Notes under the pieces: generated by a model
What the model was told of the DNA's origin: nothing
The model's database searches: none
The model's input: only the letters and a program-made list of their open reading frames with translations
Origin: Mucilaginibacter phenanthrenivorans
GTDB lineage: Bacteria; Bacteroidota; Bacteroidia; Sphingobacteriales; Sphingobacteriaceae
NCBI RefSeq assembly: GCF_024721155.1
Contig: NZ_JAHVAP010000001.1
Span: 992,001 to 1,056,000, forward strand
Length of the DNA: 64,000 bases
Reading direction: 5' to 3'
Made by a program: the position numbers and the translations under genes
Part shown: in pieces, positions 42,017 through 52,150 of the stretch
Layout of the letters: every line of letters starts with the position of its first letter
Numbering within the stretch: position 1 is the first letter of the stretch

Positions 42017-44521
42017 TTATTCTGATCGCAAACTTTTCACCGGGTTACCAATAGCAGCCTTTATGGTATGATAACTCACCGCTATAATAGCCGTTAGCAT
42101 AGCAATTATACCAGCCACAACAAACAATGTCCAGTCGGGCGTTATGTGATAGGTAAAATTATCAAGCCATTGGTGCACAAGATAATATGCTAAAGGCGCC
42201 GCAATAACGAATGATCCGCATGCCAGCAGGATCGTCCCACGGTTTAGCAACAGGAATAAATTTGACACTGATGCTCCTAATACCTTGCGGATACCAATCT
42301 CCTTTGTACGGTTAAGCGTAGTAAGCCCCGATAAACCAAACAAGCCCAGGCAGGCTATAATTATTGCCAGGATACATGATACGGTAATAGTGGTCATCCA
42401 GCGCATATAGGCATCATAGCTTTTGGCTACATCCTCGTCCAAAAAAGTGTAGCTGAAAGGCAGGTTTCCCGTTAATTTATTCCAGTTGCTTTTAATATTA
42501 GCCATAGCATTAGGGATGCTGTGCCCAGCCTTTATTTTCACCCTGAAGTACTTATAAACATTAGGATATGCTTTGATGTATACCGGCGCTATTGCTTTTG
42601 TCAGATCATCGTTGTGGAAGTCTTTACATACCCCGATAATAAGTGCGCCTAATGACGGGTTCACCTGCCCCATTTCGGGTTTACCCAACATATTATACAA
42701 GGTTTCGTTCACCACAACGCTCCGTCCAACCGATGAACTGTGTGGTGTCTTTTGTTCTGCAGTAAGCTGAAGACGTGCCGTATCGCTAACAATGTCATGT
42801 GAAAATGCCCTGCCTTTTATAATCGGGATCTTATTAAATGCAAAATAGTTATAATCAGCTCCTATCGACTGAATTGGCACTGGTTTACCATTGATTAGGT
42901 GCCCGTTTTGACCGTACTGCTCAAATCCAAACGTCGTTGAGGTAACATCCTGCAAATTGGGTTCGGTAGCTACAAAATGATACATTTGATTTTTGAAAGC
43001 CGCAGCTTTCTGGCCTTCATCCCATCCGTATGGATTCGCCAACACTACCACCTGGTCTTTATCAAAACCCATATCAGCGTTGCTGATAAAATGCATTTGC
43101 TTGTTGATGGCCAATGTCGAAATAACAAGAATAACACAAATAGAAAATTGAACAACGATAAGGCTTTTTGATAAAACAGGGTTGATCTTATACGCTGAAA
43201 ATCCCCTCATAATATTTAACGGACGAAGGCCTGACATAGCCAACGCAGGGTAAACACCTGCAAGTAAACCAAGTATGATTGCAAGCGTAAACAATAATAC
43301 TGCTATATCTATAACAGAAAAGTTTGACAGGTTAAATGCTGAGCCGGTGAGGCTGCTAAAGAAAGGCAGGCATATAAATGAAACCAGCAAACCCACTATA
43401 ATTGCTATAAAAGCCAGCAATTGTGTTTCGGTATAATATTGAAGGATGATCTGCCTTCTCCCCGCTCCGATCGTTTTGCGAACCCCTACATCCTGCGACC
43501 GGGAAATAGCATTGGTTAGTGTAAGCAGTATATAGTTTAAACAGGCTATAAATAAAATAATTATGGCCAGGCAAACCAACTGGTAAATGTTTTTTAAGTC
43601 GGTGTAATGGTACCAGTTCTGGCTTTGGTTATAGTGGGCTTCGGCAAAGGGCCTTAGATACACATGAAAATTTTCAGGCTTGTTTTTAGGGTCTTGTTGA
43701 GCCATCGATTCAGTAAGTGTTTTAAAATACCGCGTCGAAAATGCATCCAGTTTTTTTTGAAACGTGTTAACGTTAGTCCCCTTTGCCAGCCTGATCATCA
43801 GCAGGTCGTTAAAGCTGTTGGTGCCGCGTTTTAACTCATCATTATAATATGGGTCGGCCATGCGGGGGATAACAATGTCAAATTTAAAGCTGGAATTTGC
43901 TGGAAAATCCTTTGCCACCCCGCTAATGGTCAGCAATAGTTTGTCGCTGGTAATATTTAAAGTTTTACCAACCACATTTGTGCTGCCAAAATATTTCTTA
44001 GCCAGCTTTTCGCTTATTACAACCTGTTTTTGTCCCCTCAGTACATTTGCGGGCTCTCCTGAAATCAGTGGAAAACTGAATGCACTGAAAAAATCGGCAT
44101 CGGCATAAACAACATTTTCATTTTTCTCTTTAAAACTTTGGTTATCTATCCGGATCACAGGATCCTGTAACTCTGCTATGCGAATGGCATTTTCAACCTC
44201 TGGAAAATTCGACTTGATATCCGGGGCAAAAGCCACCGGTGTAATTATCATGTTTTTTTGTTCTTCATTCTTCATTAATAAAGAGAAGAAACTTTTCTTA
44301 GGCTTTTCCTTATCAAAAGCACTAAACACATTGGTTTGCTCCAGCCGGAACAACCTGTCGTTAGAGGCGTGGAAGCTATCGAACGATTGCTCGTTTTTTA
44401 CATACAGGTAAACCAGGATGCAGAATGCGCCGGCCACACCTAAGCCAATAACATTAATGGCCGTGTACAGTTTGTTGCGGAAAATATTCCGGATTGCAAG
44501 TTTTAGGTTTTTTTTTAGCAT
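42017..44521 (-). CDS. P5: divergent MacB/FtsX-type ABC permease
   Basis: 834 residues, the longest and most divergent member. TM1 is GLGVAGAFCILVYLYVKNEQSFDSF after the unusual start MLKKNLKLAIRNIFRNK. The first FtsX half reads ACLNYILLTLTNAISRSQDVGVRKTIGAGRRQ in place of the NLSTARS...EVGIRK of the others. The second is normal (EIGIRKVLGASVSN). A 15-20 residue insertion in the first periplasmic domain (DKEKPKKSFFSLLMKNEEQK) accounts for the extra length. Tail NPVKSLRSE. Last gene of unit P12-P5, closed by a 14-bp hairpin. It may have another cargo or may partner another permease. Confidence 0.92.
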   Translation of the reverse strand: MLKKNLKLAIRNIFRNKLYTAINVIGLGVAGAFCILVYLYVKNEQSFDSFHASNDRLFRLEQTNVFSAFDKEKPKKSFFSLLMKNEEQKNMIITPVAFAPDIKSNFPEVENAIRIAELQDPVIRIDNQSFKEKNENVVYADADFFSAFSFPLISGEPANVLRGQKQVVISEKLAKKYFGSTNVVGKTLNITSDKLLLTISGVAKDFPANSSFKFDIVIPRMADPYYNDELKRGTNSFNDLLMIRLAKGTNVNTFQKKLDAFSTRYFKTLTESMAQQDPKNKPENFHVYLRPFAEAHYNQSQNWYHYTDLKNIYQLVCLAIIILFIACLNYILLTLTNAISRSQDVGVRKTIGAGRRQIILQYYTETQLLAFIAIIVGLLVSFICLPFFSSLTGSAFNLSNFSVIDIAVLLFTLAIILGLLAGVYPALAMSGLRPLNIMRGFSAYKINPVLSKSLIVVQFSICVILVISTLAINKQMHFISNADMGFDKDQVVVLANPYGWDEGQKAAAFKNQMYHFVATEPNLQDVTSTTFGFEQYGQNGHLINGKPVPIQSIGADYNYFAFNKIPIIKGRAFSHDIVSDTARLQLTAEQKTPHSSSVGRSVVVNETLYNMLGKPEMGQVNPSLGALIIGVCKDFHNDDLTKAIAPVYIKAYPNVYKYFRVKIKAGHSIPNAMANIKSNWNKLTGNLPFSYTFLDEDVAKSYDAYMRWMTTITVSCILAIIIACLGLFGLSGLTTLNRTKEIGIRKVLGASVSNLFLLLNRGTILLACGSFVIAAPLAYYLVHQWLDNFTYHITPDWTLFVVAGIIAMLTAIIAVSYHTIKAAIGNPVKSLRSE

Positions 44522-44604
44522 ATGTTGTGTTAGTTCATGGTTAATAGTTCATTGTTCATAGCCGCTGCATGTTTTTCAACTAATCTCTGATCACTAGTCT
44601 CTAA
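44522..44604. repeat. Spacer P6-P5 with degenerate repeats
   Basis: 83 bases. GTTCATGGTTAATAGTTCAT and GTTCATAGCCG near the P5 start; TTTTTCAACTAATCTCTGATC near the P6 stop. A clear example of the two-part spacer. Confidence 0.7.
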
Positions 44605-47052
44605 TCACTCGGAACGGAGGCTTTTCACCGGGTTAGCAATAGCAGCCTTAACCGTTTGAAAACTTGACGTAAACACTGCCGCCACCAACATTCCCACAGC
44701 GCTTAGGGCGAAGATCCACCAGCTGATAGTGGTGCGGTCAGCAAAGTTTTGCATCCATCGGTTCATAGCATACCAGGCAATAGGCGTTGTTAGCGTAAAG
44801 GCAAGCAGGATGAGCCACACCAGTTCTGTTGATAATAGTGTTACTATTTGCGCCACAGAAGCACCCAGCACCTTCCTTACCCCTATTTCCTTAGTGCGCT
44901 GGTTAGTAGTATAAATCGCTAGTCCCAATAGGCCAAGGCAGCTGATGAAGATGCAAAGCCCTGTCGCCCAACTTAACAACGTTGAAAAGTGCTGCTCGTT
45001 TTCATAAAACTTGGCAATGGTTTCATCAAAGAAGTTATTTTGAAAATCGCTGTCAGGGTAGATTTCCTTCCACGCTTTTTGGATGCTTGCTATCCCCTTT
45101 TTCCAATCATCACTGTTTGCGGTCTGTGGTTTTAGGGCGATATGAACGGTACCAAAATTCCAGTGGTCAGGATATATTGCCAGTGGTTTTATAAGCGAAT
45201 GCAGCGATCCCTGGTGAAAATCACCAATCACACCTACAATCTGCATATGTTGTTTACCAAATTCAATTGTTTTTCCCAATGCTTTTTCCGGAGTTTTGAA
45301 CCCTAATAATTGTGCATAGTTTTGGTTAATAAGCATCCCGCTAATGGAATCACTCAAGCGGATATTTCTGCCTGCCAGCAATTTTATTTTGTAAATGTTG
45401 ATATAAGTTTCATCGCCCGACTTTGTTTGCAATTCGGTCTTTATTTCCTTCTTACCGTCTTTGTAAGTAATAGTTCTGGAATTCCAGCCATTTGACGACG
45501 GAATATCTCCACCCAGCCCTGCCATTGCAACTTGCGGAATAGCACGAACCTTGTTTAAAAACACAAGTTTGTTGGTTGGATTTTTATCCTGCCATGGCGT
45601 ATTAAGATAAATGATGGCCTCTTTTTTAAACCCGAGATCTTTATGCAATGCATAATAGATCTGCTTACTTACCAGAATGGTCGCCATTATAAAGAATTGG
45701 GCAATCATAAACTGCGTTACCGTTAACGATTTACGCATCCAGGCATTACGGGTTTGACTTTTCCCATTCGCCGATTGATTTTTAAGCACATCCACCGGTT
45801 TGTATGACGAGAGCACCAATGCCGGGTAAAAACCGGATAGCAAACTAACTAGCAGTATCAATATCAGCAGGAAAACAATAACATCAGGCTGATGAATAAA
45901 ATCGGCCTTTAAGCCTTTCGGCATAAAATCGGCGAAGGTTTTTAAGATAACCGGGGTTAACGCAACTGCTAAGATCACCGCAAATAATGTCACGAGGAAT
46001 GTTTCGCTAAGGTGCTGACCAATAAGTTGCCCGCGTGTGCTACCCAGTGTTTTCCTGATCCCGATTTCTTTTGCCTTTTGCGATGCCTGTGCCGTTGTAA
46101 GGTTGATAAAATTGATGCAGCCCAATAAAAGTAGAAATGCAGCTATCGTCATTAAACCATATAAAGTTGTGGTGCTTACAATCGGGATATCGTAATTATA
46201 ATAGCGGTCGTTAAAATGCATGTCTGCCAATGGCTGTAGCATAAAGGCTTGTGTCTGTCCTTTTTCTTCAGGCTTTGGCGGGTGATGCCTTTTTAGTAAG
46301 GCATTCAACTGTTTTTCTATAGTTTTTGGATTTGCGCCTTTGTTCAACTTTACAAAAAACTGAGAGTTTGACGAAGTACTCCCCCAGTCCTGCACATCCG
46401 GGTTTGTATTTTTGCTGATCCGAAGCGTCGCCAGTGAAATAAAGTCATGGAAAATAAAATCAGTATTTTGCTTAATTGGTTCTATGATCCCGGTGATGGT
46501 CGTTTTGATGGTATCGTCATAAATAACTTCCTTACCCAATACCTGCTCGATTGAAAGATGCGGATAATATTTTTTTGCCTGGTCAACCGATAACACAACC
46601 TGGTGTGCGTTGTTCAATGAGTTTTTAGGCGAGCCTGCCAGCCATTTGTAATTGAACAGGTTAAAATATGATTGCTCGGCATAAATAATGCTGCTTTCAT
46701 CTTTAAATTTAGTTGGCCTATTCGATCCATTCGGGATTAAAACCTGCCCGCCTGTTGTTTGGAACGGGGCGGAGATTTCGATGCCTGTCATCTCGTTTTT
46801 AACCGCCAATGCAAGTGGGCCGGTAACACCGCTATTATAATTCGGTGAGCCTGCAAACACATAGTTGGTAACTACGCGATAGATCCGGTCGCCATCCTTG
46901 TGGAATTTATCAAACGTCAGATCGTAATGAACGATCAGGTAGATCACCAGCGAGGCGCTGATCCCGATTGAAAGGCCTACAACATTTATTAGCGTAAACA
47001 GTTTGTGCTGTTTAAAACTCCGTAACGCGATCTTAAAATAGTTTTTTATCAT
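44605..47052 (-). CDS. P6: MacB/FtsX-type ABC permease (P6-P8 subfamily)
   Basis: 815 residues. It shares with P7 and P8 a near-identical N-terminus (HKLFTLINVVGLSIGISAS, then LTFDKFHKDGDRIYRVV) and C-terminus (ISCLGLLGLAIYTTNQRTK, EIGVRKVLGASVAQIVTLLS). First coupling motif EIGIRKTLGSTRGQ after LGCINFINLTTAQASQKAK. The periplasmic domains differ more: domain 1 here has QTTGGQVLIPNGSNRPTKFK, and domain 2 has ETYINIYKIKLLAGRNIRLS. First half ends YKPVDVLKNQ, not NPVKVLKG. The pattern of conserved membrane parts and varied periplasmic parts suggests duplication followed by change in ligand specificity. Confidence 0.93.
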   Translation of the reverse strand: MIKNYFKIALRSFKQHKLFTLINVVGLSIGISASLVIYLIVHYDLTFDKFHKDGDRIYRVVTNYVFAGSPNYNSGVTGPLALAVKNEMTGIEISAPFQTTGGQVLIPNGSNRPTKFKDESSIIYAEQSYFNLFNYKWLAGSPKNSLNNAHQVVLSVDQAKKYYPHLSIEQVLGKEVIYDDTIKTTITGIIEPIKQNTDFIFHDFISLATLRISKNTNPDVQDWGSTSSNSQFFVKLNKGANPKTIEKQLNALLKRHHPPKPEEKGQTQAFMLQPLADMHFNDRYYNYDIPIVSTTTLYGLMTIAAFLLLLGCINFINLTTAQASQKAKEIGIRKTLGSTRGQLIGQHLSETFLVTLFAVILAVALTPVILKTFADFMPKGLKADFIHQPDVIVFLLILILLVSLLSGFYPALVLSSYKPVDVLKNQSANGKSQTRNAWMRKSLTVTQFMIAQFFIMATILVSKQIYYALHKDLGFKKEAIIYLNTPWQDKNPTNKLVFLNKVRAIPQVAMAGLGGDIPSSNGWNSRTITYKDGKKEIKTELQTKSGDETYINIYKIKLLAGRNIRLSDSISGMLINQNYAQLLGFKTPEKALGKTIEFGKQHMQIVGVIGDFHQGSLHSLIKPLAIYPDHWNFGTVHIALKPQTANSDDWKKGIASIQKAWKEIYPDSDFQNNFFDETIAKFYENEQHFSTLLSWATGLCIFISCLGLLGLAIYTTNQRTKEIGVRKVLGASVAQIVTLLSTELVWLILLAFTLTTPIAWYAMNRWMQNFADRTTISWWIFALSAVGMLVAAVFTSSFQTVKAAIANPVKSLRSE

Positions 47053-47151
47053 TGTGTGTTTGGTTCATTGTGTGTTTGGTTCATTGTTTATAGTTCATGG
47101 TTCATAGCCGGGTATGTCCTTTTCAACTAATCTCTGATCTCCAGCCTCTAA
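47053..47151. repeat. Spacer P7-P6 with degenerate repeats
   Basis: 99 bases. GTGTGTTTGGTTCATT occurs twice in tandem, then TATAGTTCATGGTTCATAGC, then CTTTTCAACTAATCTCTGATC up to the P7 stop. This is the most regular copy of the two-part spacer. Confidence 0.75.
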
Positions 47152-49599
47152 TTACTCGGAACGCAGGCTCTTCACCGGGTTTGCAATAGCCGCTTTAACC
47201 GTTTGAAAACTCGATGTTATTACCGCTGCCAGCAACATGGCCGAGCCGCTTAATACAAAGATCCACCAGCTGATACTTGTGCGGTCCGAGAAGCTTTGTA
47301 TCCATTGGTTCATGGCATACCAAGCTATTGGCGTGACTATTACAAAAGCCAATAAGATCAGCCAGATCAATTCGGATGATAACAATGTTACTATCTGTGC
47401 AACGGAAGCGCCAAGCACCTTGCGTACACCGATCTCCTTGGTTCGCTGGGTAGTAGTATAAATTGCAAGCCCTAATAAGCCAAGGCAGCTAATAAATATC
47501 GACAATCCCATCGCCCAATTCAGCAGCGTCGATGTTTGTTGTTCGCTTTCATAGAACTTAGCAATGTTTTCATCAAAAAAGTGGTATTCAAAGTCGTCAT
47601 CAGGATAAATTTCCTTCCAGGCGCTTTGCATGCCGGCTATGGCTTGCTTCCAATCATTACCGCCTGCAGTTTGTTGTTTTAGTGCAATATGAAAAGTACC
47701 ATTTCTCAATGGGTTTATAGCGATGAACAATGGTTTTATTGGTGCATGTAACGATTTCTGGTTAAAATCATGAACAACTCCAACCACCTGTGCCTTTTTA
47801 CCGTTAAGGGTTACTGAAATCCCGACAGCATCCGCCGGATGTTTAAAGCCAAGCACTTTGACATAAGTTTCGTTAACCAGCAAATTAGAAGCCGAATCAC
47901 CCTTTTGCAGGTCGCGGCCTGCGAGTAATTTAATATGGTACAGCTTTACATAGTTCTCATCACCAAACTTACGTTCAATTTCCGTTTTGATTTCCTTTTT
48001 GCCGTCTTTATAAACCAAGTCGGTTGAATTGGATCCATTTGATGAAGGGGCAGAATTACCAAAACTTACTAATTCAACCTGCGACAGCGCGCGTAGTTTA
48101 TTTAAAAATACCTGGTCGCGTGCCGGTTGAGGGTTTTTAAAGGGTTTGTTGATGATCACAATCGCATCTTTTTTAAAACCTAAATCTTTATGTATGGCAT
48201 AATAGATCTGCTTGCTTACCAGCACCGTGGCCATTATAAAAAATTGAGCTATTACAAATTGTGTTACCGTTAACGACTTCCGTAACCATGCATTACGAGT
48301 TTGACTGCTGCTGGATTGTGCCTGGTTTTTCAGAACTGACACCGGCTTATATGATGATAGCATAATAGCCGGGTAAAAACCGGCTAAGAAGCTTACAGCT
48401 ACCGTTAAGATCACCAGAAAGACGATCAGATCTGGCTTATTTGCAAAATCGGCCTTTACACCCTTCGGGATAAAGTCGGCAAATAGCTTTAATATAATCG
48501 GGGTTAATATAACCGATATTAAAACAGCAATAAGGGTAACAAAAAAGGTCTCACTTAAAAATTGAAATATCAGTTGCCTGCGACTGCTGCCCATGGTTTT
48601 ACGGATCCCTATTTCCTTTGCCCGTTGGGATGCCTGCGCGGTGGTTAAGTTTACAAAATTGATGCAGCCCAACAATAGCAAAAATGCGGCAATCACCAAT
48701 AAACCGTACATCGTGTTTTTATTGGCTGTCCGTCCATTATCGAAGGTGCCATACAAATCATTAAAATGCACGTCGCTCAAAGGCTGTAAACGATCTTCTT
48801 CGGTACTTCCTTTTTCTTGTTTGTGGTTACTATGCAACAGCGCGTTCAATTGTTTTTCAACGTGTGCTATAGTTGTTTTGGCCGATAGCTTAACCCACAA
48901 CTGAAATGCAGAATTTGTGTTGTCCCATTGATTTAGTGCTAATTGATCGCCCAACGCGTTTTTTGGCGTTGCTGAGCTGTAAGATATAAAATCGTGAAAA
49001 GTAAAATCAGTATTTTGGGTGATGGTTTGTACTATACCGGTAACAGTAGTTTTTAGGGTATCATAGGTTACTATTTTCCCGATCATCTGCCCGTAATCAA
49101 GCGATGGGAAATATTTTTTTGCCTGTGCAGATGAAAGCACTACCTGGTTTGGTGCACTCAATGAGTTTACCGGCGAACCGGCTAGCCACTTGTAGTTAAA
49201 AATCTTAAAAAAGCGATTATCGGCCAGTACCACATCATCCTGAGCCTTGTACCTTGTAGGTACGTCTCCCTTTCCTTCTATAAAAACGTTAGGTTGAAAT
49301 AAGGTAAAGAATGGAGCAACTACATCCAGCCCGCTTACCTGGGCCTGGGTTGCCGCGGCTAGTGGAGCACAAACACCACTGTTATGCGCGGGTTCTCCCT
49401 GGAACGAAAAATTCGATACCACACGATAAATCCGGTCGCCGTCTTTATGAAACTTATCAAAGGTAAGGTCGTAATGTACAATCAGGTAAATAACAACTGA
49501 CGCGCTTATCCCTATCGATAAACCTATAACGTTTATTAGTGTAAATAGCTTATGTTTTCTGAAGCCCCTGAAGGCAATTTTAAAATAGTTTAGTATCAT
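47152..49599 (-). CDS. P7: MacB/FtsX-type ABC permease (P6-P8 subfamily)
   Basis: 815 residues, closest to P8 and P6. Start MILNYFKIAFRGFRKHKLFT; the FRGFRKHKLFT stretch is exactly shared with P8. First coupling motif EIGIRKTMGSSRRQLIFQFL; second EIGVRKVLGASVAQIVTLLSSEL. Periplasmic domain 1 contains FFTLFQPNVFIEGKGDVPTRY and domain 2 NYVKLYHIKLLAGRDLQKGD followed by VVHDFNQKSLHAPIKPLF. Half-one end YKPVSVLKNQ; tail NPVKSLRSE. Located in the middle of unit P12-P5. Substrate unknown. Confidence 0.93.
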   Translation of the reverse strand: MILNYFKIAFRGFRKHKLFTLINVIGLSIGISASVVIYLIVHYDLTFDKFHKDGDRIYRVVSNFSFQGEPAHNSGVCAPLAAATQAQVSGLDVVAPFFTLFQPNVFIEGKGDVPTRYKAQDDVVLADNRFFKIFNYKWLAGSPVNSLSAPNQVVLSSAQAKKYFPSLDYGQMIGKIVTYDTLKTTVTGIVQTITQNTDFTFHDFISYSSATPKNALGDQLALNQWDNTNSAFQLWVKLSAKTTIAHVEKQLNALLHSNHKQEKGSTEEDRLQPLSDVHFNDLYGTFDNGRTANKNTMYGLLVIAAFLLLLGCINFVNLTTAQASQRAKEIGIRKTMGSSRRQLIFQFLSETFFVTLIAVLISVILTPIILKLFADFIPKGVKADFANKPDLIVFLVILTVAVSFLAGFYPAIMLSSYKPVSVLKNQAQSSSSQTRNAWLRKSLTVTQFVIAQFFIMATVLVSKQIYYAIHKDLGFKKDAIVIINKPFKNPQPARDQVFLNKLRALSQVELVSFGNSAPSSNGSNSTDLVYKDGKKEIKTEIERKFGDENYVKLYHIKLLAGRDLQKGDSASNLLVNETYVKVLGFKHPADAVGISVTLNGKKAQVVGVVHDFNQKSLHAPIKPLFIAINPLRNGTFHIALKQQTAGGNDWKQAIAGMQSAWKEIYPDDDFEYHFFDENIAKFYESEQQTSTLLNWAMGLSIFISCLGLLGLAIYTTTQRTKEIGVRKVLGASVAQIVTLLSSELIWLILLAFVIVTPIAWYAMNQWIQSFSDRTSISWWIFVLSGSAMLLAAVITSSFQTVKAAIANPVKSLRSE

Positions 49600-49678
49600 G
49601 GGTTTAGTTCATTGTTTATAGTTCATGGTTCATAGTTGGAATCTCCTTTTCAACTAATCTCCGATCTCCGGTATTTAC
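49600..49678. repeat. Spacer P8-P7 with degenerate repeats
   Basis: 79 bases. TTTAGTTCATTGTTTATAG and TTCATGGTTCATAGTTGG, then CTTTTCAACTAATCTCCGATC to the P8 stop. On the minus strand an ATGAACTAA start-stop pair lies just before the P7 ATG. Confidence 0.7.
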
Positions 49679-52150
49679 TCACTCGGAACGCAGGCTCTTC
49701 ACCGGGTTTGCAATTGCCGCTTTAATTGTTTGAAAACTCGATGTAAATACCGCTGCTACCAGCATTCCCGCTCCACTGATTGCAAAAATCCACCAACTTA
49801 TAGTTGTGCGGTCGGCAAAGCCTTGCATCCAATAGTTCATGGAGTACCAGGCTATAGGTGTGACTATTACAAAAGCTAAAAGGATCAGCAAGATCAGCTC
49901 CGACGATAACAGGGTTACCACCTGCGCAACCGTTGCACCAAGTACCTTTCGCACACCAATCTCTTTTGTTCGCTGGTTGGTGGTGTAAATGGCGAGGCCC
50001 AATAAACCCAGGCAGCTGATAAATATCGACAGCGCGGTTGCCCAGGTAAGCAATTGGGACGTGTGCTGCTCGGTTTCATAGAATTTAGCAATCGTTGCAT
50101 CAAAAAAATCATAGCTAAAATCGTCATCAGGGTAAACCTCCTTCCATATTTTTTGGACGCCTGCAATGGCCGTTTTCCATTCACCTCCCCCGGCGGTTTC
50201 GGGTTTTAAGGCAATATGAAATGTGCCCTTCATGAAGCTATTTGTACCTGTGTATATGGCTAACGGCTTCACCGGTTCGTGAAGCGATCGCTGATGAAAA
50301 TCAGACACCACACCTACAACCTGTAAAGTTTTAGGACCATTAAAATGGATCAATACCGTTCCAATTGCTGCGCTTGGCGTTTTAAAGCCTAACACTTTTG
50401 AATACTTTTCATTGATCACCACGCTTTTTGATGTATCGCCAATACGCAACGCTCTACCTGCAAGCAATTTAAGCTTGTATAGCTTCATGTAATTTTCATC
50501 ACCGAATTTTAGCTGAACATCGGTTTTTACTTCTTTTTTACCATCCTGGTAGGTCACTAATGTTGAATTCGTACTACCCGAAGATGGCGGCGCGCCGCCA
50601 AGACTAACCAGTTCAATCTGCGGCATTGCGTTTAATTTATTAAAAAACACCTGGTTTCGTGCATCGGTCCGGTTTTTCCATGGAGAGTTTACCACAATTA
50701 TGGCATCCTTTTTAAAGCCCAGGTCCTTATGCAACGCATAATGTATTTGCTTGCTAACCAATACAGTTGCCATTATAAAAAACTGTGCAATTACAAATTG
50801 AGCCACCGATAACGACTTGCGCAGCCATGCTTTGCGGCTTTGGCTGCCAGCTGAGCTCACCTGGTTTTTAAGCACAGATACCGGCTTATAGCCCGACAAT
50901 ACCAGGGCCGGATAAAATCCGGATAATAAGCTTACTATCAATACGAGGCTAATGAGGAATAGGATAAGATCTGGTTGATGCAGAAAGTCAACTTTAACAC
51001 CAGGTGCAATAAAATCAGAAAACAGTTTCAGCACAACAGGCGCCAATGCTGCCGATAGGATAACGGCGATTAGGGTAATCATGAACGTTTCGCTTAAAAA
51101 CTGGAAGATAAGCTGCGCCCTGCTGCTGCCCATTGTTTTGCGGATCCCAATTTCCTTTGCCCGTTGGTTTGCCTGGGCTGTAGTTAAATTTATAAAGTTG
51201 ATACATCCCAAAATCAGCAGAAATGCAGCTATAACCAACAAACCTCTAAGGGTATTTTTGCTGGCAATACGGCCATTATCAAAATTGCCATAGTCGCTGT
51301 TAAAATGTAGATCGCTTAAGGGCTGCAAACTAAAACCGTGGCTATTTCCCTTATTTTCAGGCTTGGGAGGACTACTTTTTTTAAGAATATAATTTACCTG
51401 TTTTTCAATATTGGCCGCAGTTGCAGTCGGCGAAAGTTTAATAAATAATTGAGACGCTGATGTGGTGCTTTCCCATTCGTTAAGCTGTAGTTGGTCTTTA
51501 AAGTCTTTTACTACGGTACCTGTACTATATGATATAAAATCGTGAAAAGTAAGGTCGCTGTTTTGCGTAAAGGCTTGTACAATTCCGGTAACAGTGGTTT
51601 TAACGGAATCGTAACTAATTACCTTACCTATCATTTGCCCGTAAGATAGGTCAGGGAAATATTTTTTGGCTTGATTTGATGTCAGTACAACCTGGTTGGG
51701 TGCCTGCAACGCAGCTTTTGCTGAGCCGGCAAGCCACGTATAATTGAAAATTTTAAAATATTCGGGGCCGGCCAATACCACATCGTCCTGGTTTTTAAAA
51801 CGGGTTTGAGGTGCGCCTGCTTTGCCCGGGACAAATACATTTGGCTGGGATAAGGTAAAAAAAGGCGCTACAACAGCAACACCTGTAGCCTGGCCTTTAA
51901 TGGCGCCTCCCAGCGGGCCGCATACGCCGCTGTTATAACCTACCTCTCCCTGGAAGGTGTAGTTAGAAACCACACGGTAAATCCGGTCCCCATCGTTATG
52001 AAATTTGTCGAACGTAAGCTCGAAATGTACTATTAAATAGATCACTATGGACGCACTAGTTCCAATCAACAAGCCGGTAATGTTTATTAGGGTAAACAGC
52101 TTATGCTTCCTGAATCCTCTGAAGGCAATTTTAAAATAGTTTTTAATCAT
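49679..52150 (-). CDS. P8: MacB/FtsX-type ABC permease (P6-P8 subfamily)
   Basis: 823 residues. The N-terminal FRGFRKHKLFTLINITGLLIGTSAS and LTFDKFHNDGDRIYRVV, and the C-terminal ISCLGLLGLAIYTTNQRTK with EIGVRKVLGATVAQ, place it with P6 and P7. First coupling motif EIGIRKTMGSSRAQLIFQFLSETF. Domain 1 has FFTLSQPNVFVPGKAGAPQTR with an insertion relative to P7, and domain 2 has NYMKLYKLKLLAGRALRIGD and VVSDFHQRSLHEPVKPLAIY. The first half ends YKPVSVLKNQ. Tail NPVKSLRSE. The tandem P8-P7 pair looks like the most recent duplication in the array. Confidence 0.93.
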   Translation of the reverse strand: MIKNYFKIAFRGFRKHKLFTLINITGLLIGTSASIVIYLIVHFELTFDKFHNDGDRIYRVVSNYTFQGEVGYNSGVCGPLGGAIKGQATGVAVVAPFFTLSQPNVFVPGKAGAPQTRFKNQDDVVLAGPEYFKIFNYTWLAGSAKAALQAPNQVVLTSNQAKKYFPDLSYGQMIGKVISYDSVKTTVTGIVQAFTQNSDLTFHDFISYSTGTVVKDFKDQLQLNEWESTTSASQLFIKLSPTATAANIEKQVNYILKKSSPPKPENKGNSHGFSLQPLSDLHFNSDYGNFDNGRIASKNTLRGLLVIAAFLLILGCINFINLTTAQANQRAKEIGIRKTMGSSRAQLIFQFLSETFMITLIAVILSAALAPVVLKLFSDFIAPGVKVDFLHQPDLILFLISLVLIVSLLSGFYPALVLSGYKPVSVLKNQVSSAGSQSRKAWLRKSLSVAQFVIAQFFIMATVLVSKQIHYALHKDLGFKKDAIIVVNSPWKNRTDARNQVFFNKLNAMPQIELVSLGGAPPSSGSTNSTLVTYQDGKKEVKTDVQLKFGDENYMKLYKLKLLAGRALRIGDTSKSVVINEKYSKVLGFKTPSAAIGTVLIHFNGPKTLQVVGVVSDFHQRSLHEPVKPLAIYTGTNSFMKGTFHIALKPETAGGGEWKTAIAGVQKIWKEVYPDDDFSYDFFDATIAKFYETEQHTSQLLTWATALSIFISCLGLLGLAIYTTNQRTKEIGVRKVLGATVAQVVTLLSSELILLILLAFVIVTPIAWYSMNYWMQGFADRTTISWWIFAISGAGMLVAAVFTSSFQTIKAAIANPVKSLRSE

